The notes under the pieces were generated by a model, which saw only the letters and a program-made list of their open reading frames with translations, was not told the origin of the DNA and ran no database searches. From the NCBI GenBank assembly GCA_963281255.1, contig OY725494.1, positions 4,725,934 through 4,789,933 of the forward strand: DNA of 64,000 nucleotides, in the 5' to 3' direction. This document shows, piece after piece, positions 1 to 10,500 of this stretch; the first letter of the stretch is position 1; every line of letters begins with the position of its first letter. This stretch comes from Aphrocallistes beatrix (taxonomy: Eukaryota; Porifera; Hexactinellida; Sceptrulophora; Aphrocallistidae). Made by a program: the position numbers and the translations under genes.

Positions 1-497
1 TTCCTCCTCTCGGTTGCTGCATTCGAATTTGATAACTCGGAGGCTTCTAGGAATATCCATAACACCTCTGCAGTCCTGGCTATATTCCTCAATTACTTGT
101 ATGGATTCGGGAAGATATACATTGGCATTAGACTGCCACCAAGACGCGTGTGGTGGAAATGGGTTATTTTCACGATACAGCTTGTCATGACGATTTTTGG
201 ATTTATCCTATTTCTCTATTTCTTCGGATCCAGGTTTTTTCCCGACGAGATTTTCTTCGTAACGTGTCTGCAATACAGAACAATGCCACTCTCCTGGAGA
301 GCTATAACAACGGTCTAAAAATAGACTACTCCCGTGCTGTGGTGGAGTGGATTATTTTCGTGGAAGTTCTGGCGTTCTTTGTCACCTTCATTCCAGACTT
401 TCACCGCATCAGAGTCGACGTGTCTATAACCAGGCCCCTCGATAGTCCGAAGGGACGGGATACTGGTGAGAATGAGCTAGGTGTTATGAAGAATTAG
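1..497 (+). pseudogene. DRAM-family membrane protein, 3' part, frameshifted
   Basis: The window opens inside a DRAM/FRAG1-type gene. Frame 1 reads the second half of the protein (AAFEFDNSEAS, YIGIRLPPRR, WVIFTIQLVMT, DEIFF) and then runs into a stop at 316-318. The remainder (RNVSAIQNN, SRAVVEWIIF, FIPDF) continues in frame 3 to the stop at 495-497. Compared with the intact copies at 3294 and 8663, ten bases are missing after position 258, between the DEIFF and RNVSA codons, which breaks the frame. An assembly error is possible, but the simplest reading is a recently inactivated paralogue. The 5' half lies outside the window. Confidence 0.8.
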
Positions 498-499
498 AC

Positions 500-500
<1 letters not shown>

Positions 501-536
<36 letters not shown>

Positions 537-537
537 G
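501..537 (+). repeat. (GTT)n microsatellite in DRAM 3' UTR
   Basis: A run of GTT just after the DRAM stop codon. Related GTT tracts follow the stops of the copies at 3294 (4102-4118) and 8663 (9480 and 9669-9753), so the tract was carried along with the gene duplications. Confidence 0.85.
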
Positions 538-1026
538 TTTATTATAGTTTGGGTAGGTTTTCTCACTGTTTATTCACATTTATTTATCAATACTCATGAA
601 GTTTCAATGTTTAAATAACGGAATATTTATCTGTATAAGGCGCTGGACTACATTGTCGTTTGAATTTTAATAAATAAATATTTGTGGTTGAAACCAGGTT
701 ACTATACAGCCCTCCAGAGATACGCTCCGAGTCTCAAACCCATAAATTTCCATACGCCTAAATCGATAAATAACACTAATATATGATAAATTGGGTAAGA
801 TTCTAAATTTTCACGCTCCCAAACACTTTCGGGCTTAAACCATACGCCTAAAGGAGCGTCTCGCTCCTTGATAATTCCTTGGCTGAAACATGTAGCAATT
901 TTCTGTAGTGGAGTTTATTCTTAGAAGAGTTCGATAATCTTCAGTTGTCAAGATTATTCCTATTTATTACAAGCAACATCAGAGATGCCAAAGTTTAAGA
1001 AAAATTTGAGCGAAATTACTTTACTG

Positions 1027-1128
1027 CATCCATCCATCCATCCATCCATCCATCCATCCATCCATCCATCCATCCATCCATCCATCCATCCATCCATCCA
1101 TCCATCCATCCATCCATCCATCCATCCA
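1027..1128 (+). repeat. (CATC)n tetranucleotide microsatellite
   Basis: An uninterrupted CATC run of about 100 bases. The apparent minus-strand ORF over it (WMDG repeats) is only the translation of the repeat. Confidence 0.95.
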
Positions 1129-2186
1129 AGGGACGGGAGAACTCTGTAGAGAATGAGCTGTGTGTGATTAAGAATTAGATTTGTTGTTGTTGTGTTTATT
1201 ATTTTGTTTAGATAGCTTATTCTCACTATTTTATTCGAAATCAACACCCCTCAATACCCCATGATACTCGTTGGAAGCCAGCTTCTAGCCTATTTTTGTA
1301 ATTTGTTTACTTTATGTATCTATTGTAAACAAAGTAAACAAATTGATCATCAAATTTACTCGAAAATATGATATTCGAAATCTACACCCTTGAAAACCCC
1401 ATGTCAACCGTTGGAAGCTAGTCTCTAGCTTATTCTTCAAAATTCTTCAAATGGTGTGAAAATATGTATATAAAGGTGTGAAAATATGCTCATAATCTTT
1501 TTTATTGCTATACACAATAATACATTTATGATATCAAACATAAGTTGTGGCTTTGAAGTATTATTAACAATGACGATTTATTGTAGTGTTGTATAATAAT
1601 TTCTATTGTGAAAGTGTAGTCATTTATTTGGTATAGAAAAGGTGTGAAAAATTGTTTTCCATTTTTTTGCAGAGGTGTGAAAATTTCGCTTAGATCTTAG
1701 AACTTAATCGTAGTCATATCATTTGACGCCTACATGCCAATTTTCACATATCTATGACTTCTCAATTCTTCAATCAATTCAGACAAACAAAAAATAAAAA
1801 ATGTCGGTCGACAGACCGAAGTGCAGCTCCAGAAAGTGACTCGAAGGAACAAGAAATGTGAATATCGGAATTCATCGGGAAATACTCATTTTAGGGCATT
1901 CCAAGTGTGAAATTTGGAATCTACATATTAAATATCTATAATAGCCGTTAAGAACTCGCTTTTAGCTTAAAATAATATTTTAATAGAAAGGTGTGAAAAT
2001 ATGTATCTATCCATATGCTAATACCTAATAAAATATTTACATTATTACTTTTAAAGTGTGAAAATCGGAATCTACATACTAAAATGTCCTATATTAGTTG
2101 TTGAGAGCTCGCTTTTAGCATTAAATAATTTTTTTTCCAAAATGTGTGAAAATATATGTATATCAATATGTTAATAACGGGATGCA

Positions 2187-2343
2187 GACTTTTCGTGACA
2201 AGACTTTTCGTGACAAGGACATTTCGTGACAAGGACATTTCGTGACAAGGACATTTCGTGACAAGGACAATTTGTGACAATACTTTTCGTGACAAGGACA
2301 TTTCGTGACAAGGACAATTTGTGACAAGACATTTCGTGACAAG
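2187..2343 (+). repeat. minisatellite, unit near TTTCGTGACAAGGACA
   Basis: About ten tandem copies of a 14-16 bp unit built around TTTCGTGACAAG. Some units lack the GG and a few read ATTTGTGACAA. Minus-strand ORFs over it (CHEMSLSRN-type repeats) are translations of the satellite. Confidence 0.9.
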
Positions 2344-2891
2344 ATGGGTACACCTTGTATATTCTATAATTAGTATTGTAGTAAGGCGAAGTTATGATAA
2401 TTATCTGTGGAGATAAAATACAAGTGATATTAAGTCTAAATATTTCTAACAATCGCTAAAAGAATAAGAAGTACTCCTAAATTATAAGGAATTCTTCAAT
2501 CCTGAAAAGTGAAATGATAGGAAACACCTCTTAAGATCTCGAACTTTGGGCAGCAAATAATTCCCCACCAAATTTTCTAACGCTTTTTCCCTTTCTTCAA
2601 AATCTCTGCGTTTCGATGGATTCCGCCCACTAATATAAAATGCCTGTTTTACTTCAACCAACCCGTTCCCTCTTAAGTATGGTTAGGAAACGCCATACAG
2701 AAGGATGGTGGCAAGACATGTGACAAGCAAATGAGCGGTGCCATGCCTCAATAGCATTATTTGTCCTTGGTCATCCATGCTTACTTTTAAAGCACGAAAA
2801 TCGGTAGACAGAGTAAGATCTCATCATCTCAATACGCAATTGACTTATATGGAAGTATCACTACTACACTATTATTATATATCTTGTATCA

Positions 2892-3173
2892 ATGTACATC
2901 CCAGCTTGGATTCACATCGTAGTGATGTGAATCTTTTTATTTTCACTCGGAATGATACTCACATACGCCATAGGAGTCTCACAACAACATTTCAGAGCTA
3001 TTTTCCCATACATTAGCGACACTGGGATTCTACCACCAGAAAACGGATTTTTCGTGCTTGTCTTCGGTATTACCAGTCTATTCCTACTCTTCGTCGCTTA
3101 TAGTATTAACATGTTCACGTATAATCTTTTCAAGTTGTGCAATACAGTTAATCTCGTCTGTGGTACGTACTGA
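2892..3173 (+). pseudogene. DRAM-family pseudogene, 5' half only
   Basis: Reads M-Y-I-P-A-W-I-H-I-V-V-M and then an in-frame TGA at 2928-2930. Beyond it the DRAM frame resumes (FSLGMILTYAIGVSQQHF, FPYISDTG, FFVLVFGITSLF). Against the intact neighbour at 3294, three bases inserted around 2930 create the stop. Homology continues weakly through NTVNLVCGT after a deletion of the first-loop codons, then ends. The second half of the gene is absent. It lies 120 bp upstream of an intact copy, so it looks like a decayed tandem duplicate. Confidence 0.8.
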
Positions 3174-3293
3174 ATATTAACCTGGTCAATTGGTGAACTA
3201 TAAAAGCGTTGAACTTGAAGCAATAATAATCTGCCAGAAAATATATCTTGCAATATATACAAAAGAAATATCTTCCTCTATACCTTCCTAGCA

Positions 3294-4088
3294 ATGTGTC
3301 CCCCAGCTTCGATTTACATCGTAGTGATGTGCTTTGTATTTTCACTCGGTATGATACACACATACGGCATAGGAGTATCCCAACAACATTTCAGAGCTAT
3401 TTTCCCATACATCAGTGACACTGGGATTCTATCGCCGCTAGCAAATGGATTTTTCGTGCTCGTCTTCGGTATTACTAGCCTACTCCTGATATTAATCCTT
3501 TACATTCGCTTTATAGATGCACATGAAAAAGTAGAAGACAAACGTTTCAGGGTGTTCAATGTAGCCAACTTTATCTGTGCGATATTGTCAATTTTCTGCG
3601 TTTTCACTGTCGCAGCGCATGAATTTGATGACTCGGCAACTTCTAGTAACATTCATTTCGTCTCCGCAGTCCTGACTATATTCTTCAACTACTTGTATGC
3701 ATTCGGGCAGGTATACATTGGCACTAGACTGTCGCCTAGACGGTGGAAGTGGGTTATTTTCACGATACAGCTTGTCATAACAACTTTCGGAATTCTTCTG
3801 TTTTTCTATTTCTTCGGATCCAGGTTCATTCCCGACGAGATTTTCTTCCTCTCAGTACGTAACGTGTCTGCGATACAGAACAATGCCACTCTCCTGGAGA
3901 GCTATAACAACGGTCTAAAAATAGACTACTCCCGTGCTGTGGTGGAGTGGATTATTTTCGCGGAAGTTCTGGCATTCTTTCTCACCTTCATTCCGGACTT
4001 TAGCCGCATCGAAGTCGACGTGTCTGTAAAGAGGCCCCCCGCTAGTCTGAAGGGACAGGCAAGCTCTGATAAGAATAAGCAGGAGTGA
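3294..4088 (+). CDS. DRAM/FRAG1-family multi-pass membrane protein
   Basis: 264-residue single-exon protein. DRAM-family hallmarks: a first membrane segment (about residues 5-25) followed by SQQHFRAIFPYISDTG, which corresponds to the conserved FPYISDTG loop; segments near 44-66, 88-106, 119-135 and 147-166; and a last segment preceded by VVEWIIF with the terminal FIPDF motif. Human DRAM proteins are about 240-270 residues with the same loop and the E-W plus F-I-x-D-F ending. DRAM proteins sit in lysosomal or Golgi membranes and promote autophagy, whereas TMEM150 relatives act at the plasma membrane. Which branch this belongs to cannot be told by eye. An AATATATACAAAAG stretch 30-45 bp upstream may be the TATA element. 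Confidence 0.88.
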   Translation: MCPPASIYIVVMCFVFSLGMIHTYGIGVSQQHFRAIFPYISDTGILSPLANGFFVLVFGITSLLLILILYIRFIDAHEKVEDKRFRVFNVANFICAILSIFCVFTVAAHEFDDSATSSNIHFVSAVLTIFFNYLYAFGQVYIGTRLSPRRWKWVIFTIQLVITTFGILLFFYFFGSRFIPDEIFFLSVRNVSAIQNNATLLESYNNGLKIDYSRAVVEWIIFAEVLAFFLTFIPDFSRIEVDVSVKRPPASLKGQASSDKNKQE

Positions 4089-5111
4089 TAAAGAATTAGA
4101 CTTGTTGTTGTTGTTGTTAATAATAATATACATCTAGATAGCTCAGATTCCAAATGTGCTATACCATAATAATAATAATAATAGTAATAATAATAATAAT
4201 AATACATGTATGCACTCTTACTTTGTAATGTTATACTTGTACATTAAAATTAGATGTTAAGTGTTTAATTAAGTATTTGTGGGATGTGCGATGCGGAAGA
4301 GGTGAAGTTTTAGCAGTTTTTGAAGATAGGGGGTAAAGGGGCATTATGCTCGGAGGGCTCTAAAAATTTAATGAATTCTAAGAATACATTCAAGTGGATA
4401 TAACAATACAAATCCAAGTGCAATCGAAATGCTTTTTCATTTCACTAAATTTTGAATGGCATATTTGCTTACAATGAATGTTTCTTTGTAGATTAACGCT
4501 AGGAAGTTTAATCAATGAGCCAGTTCAAATTTAGTGAACTTTTTTTTGATACCTTGATACCTGATAATACATAAAAATAATAAACAATTTTCAACCAATG
4601 GATCATAAAAGCGTATGATTTTTTGGGGCTAGGAGCGCGGCATACGCCTACTTAGGCGCGTGGCATAAAACATATATAAAATTGCTCTATAAAAATGAAT
4701 CTAGTCAATGGGCAAACAATGGCAATTTACAAGAAGGATCTCTAGAAGACTCAAGAATGAGGGTTACTCTATATAAAAATCCACTATACATCGGCATTCA
4801 ACTGAAAGTATTGGTACCCACCCTTATAAACGCCGCAAGTATTAACAGATCGAATCAGAAAAACCGTGTTCGATTCACCCATGAACATAGGAATTGGACA
4901 TTTGGGGAGTAGCATATTTTTGTAATTTATTTACCTTACAATTAATCAATGTGAGCCTAGGCGTCGGAAGGACGCCTCTTGGGGACACTTTGTGCTCGCC
5001 AATCGAGCAGCGCAAGCAAGCGAAGCGCGCTTGTTGAATATAATTTACACTGAATATAATTTGAACAGAATCAATCAGAACTATCGCAGTTTCCATGGTA
5101 ACACAGGTGTC
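4089..5111. other. gene-free spacer after DRAM copy
   Basis: Contains the GTT tract at 4102-4118 and an AAT-rich microsatellite at 4169-4203. Two short stretches near 840 and 4640 share the phrase CATACGCCTA. The left arm of an inverted repeat begins near 4957. No convincing coding exon was found. Confidence 0.5.
4957..5037 (+). repeat. left arm of inverted repeat (AAGCGCGCTTG family)
   Basis: GGACGCC, then GGGGACACTTTGTG, then GCAAGCGAAGCGCGCTTGTT. The same modules occur in reverse order and on the opposite strand at 6184-6262, so the two bracket about 1.1 kb. Related single copies lie near 34723-34830 and 50489-50545. This looks like a MITE or transposon terminus family. Confidence 0.65.
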
Positions 5112-5322
5112 CTATTTCTGGTCTCTCCGTCTGAACACGCCATTGAGAGTGTCGCACTTAGGACAGTAGTGCTCCACATCCATAAGACCACCCATGGAGA
5201 GGGGGATCAGTGCCACGGGGAGGAGTAGGACAGGTGCGAATAGCACCACTGAGAGGATTCCTAAAGTGATGGCTATAGCCCAGCAGTAGAAGTAGTTGAG
5301 AGCTCCTGAAATCCGTTGTACT
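5112..5322 (-). pseudogene. orphan LITAF last exon (duplicate of L1 exon 3)
   Basis: Nearly identical to exon 3 of L1 (11712-11930), with only scattered substitutions. It encodes the hydrophobic stretch and second knuckle (MDVEHYCPKC, ending RRRDQK). Similarity extends into the 3' flank (5046-5111 matches 11647-11711). The intron-side end differs: where L1 has TAG before the first codon GTA, this copy reads AAA, so the in-phase acceptor is lost. No exon 1 or 2 was seen upstream. The copy lies between the inverted repeats at 4957 and 6184, which suggests a captured or transduced fragment. Confidence 0.75.
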
Positions 5323-5338
5323 TTACCATATGCATACT

Positions 5339-5735
5339 TACCAACCCTCCAGGAATCCCTGGATTATCCAGGGAAATGACTAATGATCCAGGGATCCAGG
5401 GATTTTAAGCTTTCAACTACCCTAGACTAATTTCCATTAATGGAATATAGTTTATGGAATTTATTGTAATTTTATGTTACTCATTATTTAGTAAGTCTTC
5501 AAGGATCCTGGAAAATTTCCTGGACTCACGAATTTCGAACGCGTAAGAAATCCAGGAAATTCTCTAAATATCCAAGGATTTCCCTGGATCGCGAATTTCG
5601 AAATTTAACCTGTCTATTGATTCGTGCTAATGTAGTCATTGAAATAAAAAATATGATAACATCCAGGGATTTACCATTGAAATCCAGGGATTTCACTCCC
5701 AAAATCCAGGGAAATTTTCAAGAGGGGTTGGTAGG
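5339..5735. repeat. MITE with TACCAACCC-type terminal inverted repeats
   Basis: Begins TACCAACCCTCCAGGAATCC and ends in the complementary GAGGGGTTGGTAGG. The interior repeats CCAGGGA/TCCCTGG many times. A related fragment rich in ATTCCTGGA lies near 15790-15840. Confidence 0.7.
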
Positions 5736-6688
5736 TAAAGTACCCAAGACATTGTCTCATCAATAGATGCTAATTAGTTCCAGTGTGATACCTGCTTTAC
5801 ATGAAATGTTACTTAAAATAACAAAAAATAACCCCCAAAATGTTGAATTTAAATAATAAGACTGACCTCTTTCTTACTTCTGTAGTCAATTCACAGCAAT
5901 TCTAACCACTATTCTATCATAGTTTTTGCATAATATGACTCATCAATTACAAGTAATTTCCTGATTTATACAAGAATTGAACAACGCAAAAATGGAAGTC
6001 TTCAGTTTGACAGGACATAAGTTAATTCATGAGTTGTGCAAGCGACCACTAAGATATTTTGCTCCAAATGTGTCGATGAACGACACAGTGCAAGTACAAA
6101 ATGAAACCACGATGTCTGCCAATCATTGCAGGTGCCCTATCTGTGGCACAAGCAATGATATTATGCATCAGAATTTATAATAATAACAAGCGCGCTTCAC
6201 TTGCTTCGCTGCGCGGCTTGCGGACACTTTGTGTCTGCAGAGTCTCCCTGCGGACGCCTGCAGTTACTCAATCTAGCCTATTTTGGAAATTTGTTTACTT
6301 TATATAAATATTGTAAACAAAAATAAACCAATAAATCCGAACTCTACACCCCTGAAAACCCCATGTCAACCGTTGGAACCCAGTCTCTAGCCTATTTTTG
6401 TAATTTGTTTACTTTATGTATCTAATGTAAACAAAAGTATACAAATAATTTATCATATAGATTCAAAAATATCAAATTCGAACTATACACCTCTGAAAAC
6501 CCCATGTCAACCGCTTAAAGCTAGTTTCTAGCGATTTTTTAAATTCGTCAAATGATGTTAAAATATGTATGGGGAATTCCAGAAGTCAATTCATCCAGTC
6601 ATTTCACCAACATCAACCGATTTGCCTTAAAGTTGGTGAAACGTAAGCTCTTTGTTGCAGGTCAATGAATATGTGAAAGTTTCAAATA
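5736..6688. other. gene-free spacer with right inverted-repeat arm
   Basis: Holds the right arm of the inverted repeat (6184-6262: AACAAGCGCGCTTCACTTGC, then CGGACACTTTGTGTC). Also holds copies of the CCCCATGTCAACCG dispersed repeat near 6360 and 6500. No gene supported. Confidence 0.5.
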
Positions 6689-6973
6689 CTAAAACCCTCT
6701 CGATATTACTGCGTGTTTTTGAGGACGACCTGGACTAGGGTCATCATTGAGGTCTTCATCGCCATTATCAAAACGTTCGATCCATCTACGTATATATGGT
6801 GGCTTTCGAACGACATTCATCACCGAAAATATCCTGCATTTCACGAAGAATGTACGAGCCAGTCTTCCCTTTTTTCCACTGGTACCAATTTTTTTGTCTT
6901 TTCCCTTCTTTGCTAGAATCCATGAGTTGAAAAAGTAGCCTCTACAAATGAAACTGTATCTTGAATAATACAC
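6689..6973 (-). pseudogene. mariner/Tc1-type transposase N-terminal relic
   Basis: The minus-strand reading contains RKPPYIRRWIERFDNGDEDL followed by NDDPSPGRPQ. This matches the second helix-turn-helix and GRP linker at the N terminus of mariner/Tc1 transposases (pattern W..RF..GD..L.D.P..GRP). The catalytic D,D,D/E core is absent and the upstream residues do not align. A dead fragment; no terminal repeats were identified around it. Confidence 0.6.
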
Positions 6974-8623
6974 TTTCTAGAATAAAGACTATATTGTATA
7001 GAAGTTAGGCAATCAAGTTAGCTTTCTGACTATAACTCAGCCATTTTGGGTGATAGAAGGCTGAAATTTTAATGTAATGTGTATATTAATATCACACATG
7101 TGATACACCTATCATCAAAAATTTTTAACCGAAAATTGCTCAGAGGTCCTTTGTCCGATGGATCTAGGAATGAAATAGGTTTTAGAGACCCTCATACTTC
7201 ACCAGTGTTACCAATTTCAAGTTTCTAGTTTTTGTGCAATAAGCAAAAGAATGAAATCACAAAATGCTACGTAATGATGATGATTTAGCATATAATGAAA
7301 ATCGTATGAGTAGGTGTACATCTACATATATGTCTGCAGCTTCACAAAAGATTTCAGGGCGATATCTTTTAAACTCTGGTCTGCCCAGCAAATGCGGAAA
7401 AAATATTATTTTGTAGAGAAAACCTACCCAAAGTTAATTTCATTTATTAGAATCTAGTTACACAATATATCTACATACTTAATGAATTAGTGATTAGTTA
7501 TGTTTATGCACCTTGATTAAATATAAAATGGTATGTATTGTCTTGCAAATTGTGGCCGAAATACCGAAATTCGGTTTCGGTATTTCGGTGGAAAATTTCA
7601 ATTTCGGCCGAAATTCGGTTTCGGTAAAATACTGGTTTCGGTCGTTCACTAACATTGTATGTGCATTCCTCAGTTGCTATGGAAACAAAAAAATGAAAGT
7701 TTAAGCCATATCTAAAAATGTATGATCGTAAACACTAAGAAATTATACCATTCAATCCGCAAACTATCACTTTCTGTATGATAATAATATTGTTCCCGCG
7801 TCTATTTTCAACATTTTCTGAGTTTTCTAGGATTTCGTCACATCTCATTACTTCTCTATAGATCGTGATAAAATCCTAGATAACTCCGAAGATTATTAAA
7901 AATAGACGCGGGAACAATATTGTTATCATATTGGAAGTGATAGTTTGCGGATTGAATAGTATAATTTGTTAGCGTCTACGATCATACATTTTGAGAGATG
8001 GCTTAAACACAATTTTTTGTTTCCATAGCAACTGAGGAATGCATAGATATCCCAATTAAGATTTTCAAATTTTCGGATTAATGACTTCCTATTGTTGTTC
8101 TATTAAAAAAATCAAGCATTAAAAATGCAGATAACGACGCTTTAAATGAGCTAGAACATCATTTTTCGCTTTAAAAAGAGCCTATTTCGCAATCACATGA
8201 TGACATATCGAATGTTTGACAGCTGAATTGGATACTCTGATAGAATGTTTGTATATGATAATAATACATTTCAAAGGTCTATCGTATACGGTTTTGAATT
8301 TATCGGTCTAATTAAATTTTGACTGTGTTAAAACTGGCCTTCTAGTTTTCATGCCTTCTCGGTGACATACACGGCCGTATTTTAAGTAGCCCATGGCTGA
8401 AATAAAGAATGTTATGAAAAATGTTAACTTGAACTATGGTTGTCCGAGAAAAAGTGTTACAACGCAATTATATACAATATTATGCACCAAAAAATAAATT
8501 ATGTGAAATGTCCAATTGCTTCGACTTAACTAAGCTTGAATTTTCCCAATTTCACCTCTTTCCTAGTTACACCACATATATCAAAAGTCCATGCTTACAA
8601 GGCATAAATGCATAATTGAGTGA
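6974..8623. other. gene-free spacer upstream of DRAM copy
   Basis: Contains a short tandem stretch of TTTCGG/AATTTCGG units at about 7555-7645 and the long palindrome at 7661-8045. The remainder is AT-rich and shows no coding signal. Confidence 0.5.
7661..8045. repeat. long imperfect palindrome (MITE-like)
   Basis: The left arm starts GCATTCCTCAGTTGCTATGG and runs through AATCCGCAAACTATCACTT and ATTGTTCCCGCGTCTATTTT. The right arm returns the complement of each module in reverse order and ends CAACTGAGGAATGCAT. Arms are about 170 bases with a short centre near 7855. No ORF inside. Confidence 0.85.
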
Positions 8624-8630
8624 GTATAAA
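8624..8630 (+). promoter_or_regulatory. TATA box of DRAM copy, decides the start
   Basis: TATAAAT overlaps the first in-frame ATG (8630). A TATA box sets initiation about 25-30 bases downstream, near 8655. Translation should therefore begin at the next ATG, 8663, which also matches where the neighbouring DRAM copy starts. Confidence 0.6.
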
Positions 8631-8662
8631 TGAACTGTCTGTCACAACACCATATTCTGAAG

Positions 8663-9478
8663 ATGGGCATGCCAACTGTACCACCATGGATTCACATCGT
8701 AGTGATGTTCCTTGTATTTTCACTCGGAATGTTGCTCACATACACCATGGGAGTCTCGCAACAACATTTCAGATCTTTTTTCCCATACATCAGTGACACT
8801 GGGGTTCTACCGCTAGAAAACGGATTTTTCGTGCTTGTCTTCGGTATTACTAGTCTATTCCTGATTTTCATCGCTTATATTCGCTTTAAAGATGCACGTG
8901 AACATGTAGAAGGAGAATATTTCCAGGTGTTCAATACAATCAACTTTATCTGTGCCATTATAGCGATTTTCTTCCTCCTCAGTGTCGCAGCGTTTGAATT
9001 TGATGACTCTCCCGCATCTAGCAAAATCCATGCAGCCTCTGCAGCCCTGGCCATACTCCTCAACTACTTGTATGCATTCGGGCAGATTTACATTGGCACT
9101 AGACTGTCACGCTTCCGGTGGAAATGGGTTATTTTCACGATACAGCTTGTCATGACAATTTTCGGAATTCTTCTGTTTTTCTATTTCTTCGCAACCAGGT
9201 TCTTTTCCGACGAGATTTTCTTCCTCTCAGTACGTAACGTGTCTGCGATACAGAACAATGCCACTCTCCTGGAAAGGTATAACAACGGTCTAAAAATAGA
9301 CTACTCCCGTGCTGTGGTGGAGTGGATTATTTTCGTGGAAGTTCTGGCATTCTTTCTCACCTTCATTCCGGACTTTAGACAAATCAATGTCGCAGTGCCT
9401 GTAACCAGGTCCGATAGTCCGAAGGAACAGGAGAACTCTGGTGAGAATGAGCTGGAAGGGACAAAGAAGAATAATTAG
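8663..9478 (+). CDS. DRAM/FRAG1-family multi-pass membrane protein
   Basis: Single exon, 271 residues from the chosen ATG (MGMPTVPPWIH); an upstream in-frame ATG at 8630 lies in the TATA box. Same architecture as the copy at 3294: first membrane segment, HFRSFFPYISDTG loop, four further hydrophobic segments, VVEWIIF and FIPDF near the C terminus. The two copies are very similar from FSLGM onwards and differ mainly in the first loop (DAREHVEGEYF versus DAHEKVEDKRF) and the charged tail. Likely a lysosomal or endosomal membrane protein. No intron is visible in any of the four copies, so a retrocopied founder followed by tandem duplication is plausible. Confidence 0.88.
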   Translation: MGMPTVPPWIHIVVMFLVFSLGMLLTYTMGVSQQHFRSFFPYISDTGVLPLENGFFVLVFGITSLFLIFIAYIRFKDAREHVEGEYFQVFNTINFICAIIAIFFLLSVAAFEFDDSPASSKIHAASAALAILLNYLYAFGQIYIGTRLSRFRWKWVIFTIQLVMTIFGILLFFYFFATRFFSDEIFFLSVRNVSAIQNNATLLERYNNGLKIDYSRAVVEWIIFVEVLAFFLTFIPDFRQINVAVPVTRSDSPKEQENSGENELEGTKKNN

Positions 9479-9689
9479 TATTGTTGTTATTGTATGTATC
9501 AGTGTTATCAAAACAGCACAAAATATGCGCTCGTCTCCTGCTTCTGCAACTGCTCGCGGGGCGCGCTGCTCTGCAAAATGATAACCCAAGTTGCCGCTCT
9601 TGGTTTATTATTGTTTGGTTAGCTCACTATTTATTTACATTTATTTATTTATTTATTTACTTATTTATTGTTGCTGTTGTTGTTGTTGC

Positions 9690-9753
<64 letters not shown>

Positions 9754-10500
9754 ATTTTTGTTTGGATAGCTTATTTTCACTGTTTAGTCATATTATTATT
9801 GATACTTGGATGGTGTTAAATAGTTCTGTGAGTTTCGTTATGTATAAATTTTCATAGACTGAAACAATCTTAGTTATTATAGTCTTAGACTTGGTAATTG
9901 GAATATTTTCAATGATTTCAAAAGAGTTTTCGAGTCTAAGACTTAGAACTGTGTTTTGAGAAGAAAAATATGTTTCCTTGCACGCAGCGAAAATCGCGCA
10001 TCAGGGCTCACTGCTTCTGTAAAAATGCATTCATAATCGATGTTCCATGACGATTTAGCACCAGATAACTTTCATTAAACAACACTTCACAAATCCATTG
10101 AATTCATCAGAAATGGGGGAAGGTTATTCATTTGCGAGTTAAAATTAGTTGCATTTTACAAAATCACCCGAAATGGCACGTTTTAAAATCACCAAAAACT
10201 CTGATCCAAATGGTTCTCAAAATACACTGATCTGAACATCTTATATTTCTACAAATTCAGGATGTTCGAGGAAAATGTGTGAGCTAATTTTTCCTAGAAT
10301 TTGAAGAAAATTAAAATTTGAATCTCTCAAGACCATTATATGAAATTTTATACCTAAAGAGCTTGTAACATAACTTTTTGGTACATGTTAAACAGCTATG
10401 ATAAACAAAAGACTCATTCCTAACCTAACTCTTGTAACAAACCCATATCATGTATAAACACTGCGCACTCAACTCCACCACATAACCTATACAACCACAA
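9479..10500. other. spacer with (GTT)n tract
   Basis: Includes TTTA repeats (9628-9668) and a GTT/GCT run at 9669-9753 whose translation gives poly-Val, Cys or Leu ORFs. Nothing gene-like is seen before the LCMT1 start. Promoter elements of LCMT1 are not obvious. Confidence 0.55.

Larger units (their letters stand above)
538..2891. other. gene-free spacer with dispersed short repeats
   Basis: No gene seen. The decamer GTGTGAAAAT, or close variants, recurs between about 1450 and 2150. A phrase built on CCCCATGTCAACCGTTGG, followed by AGTCTCTAGC, occurs near 1396 and again near 6360 and 6500, marking a dispersed repeat. Two tandem arrays, listed separately, also lie here. Confidence 0.6.

Noticed and set aside
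960-1247. ORF with WMDG repeats
   Set aside because: Only the (CATC)n tract is open; the flanks show no protein character.
5977-6180. 67-codon ORF with CRCPICG
   Set aside because: One Cys pair only, no second knuckle, no promoter or splice context, and its end runs into a repeat arm.
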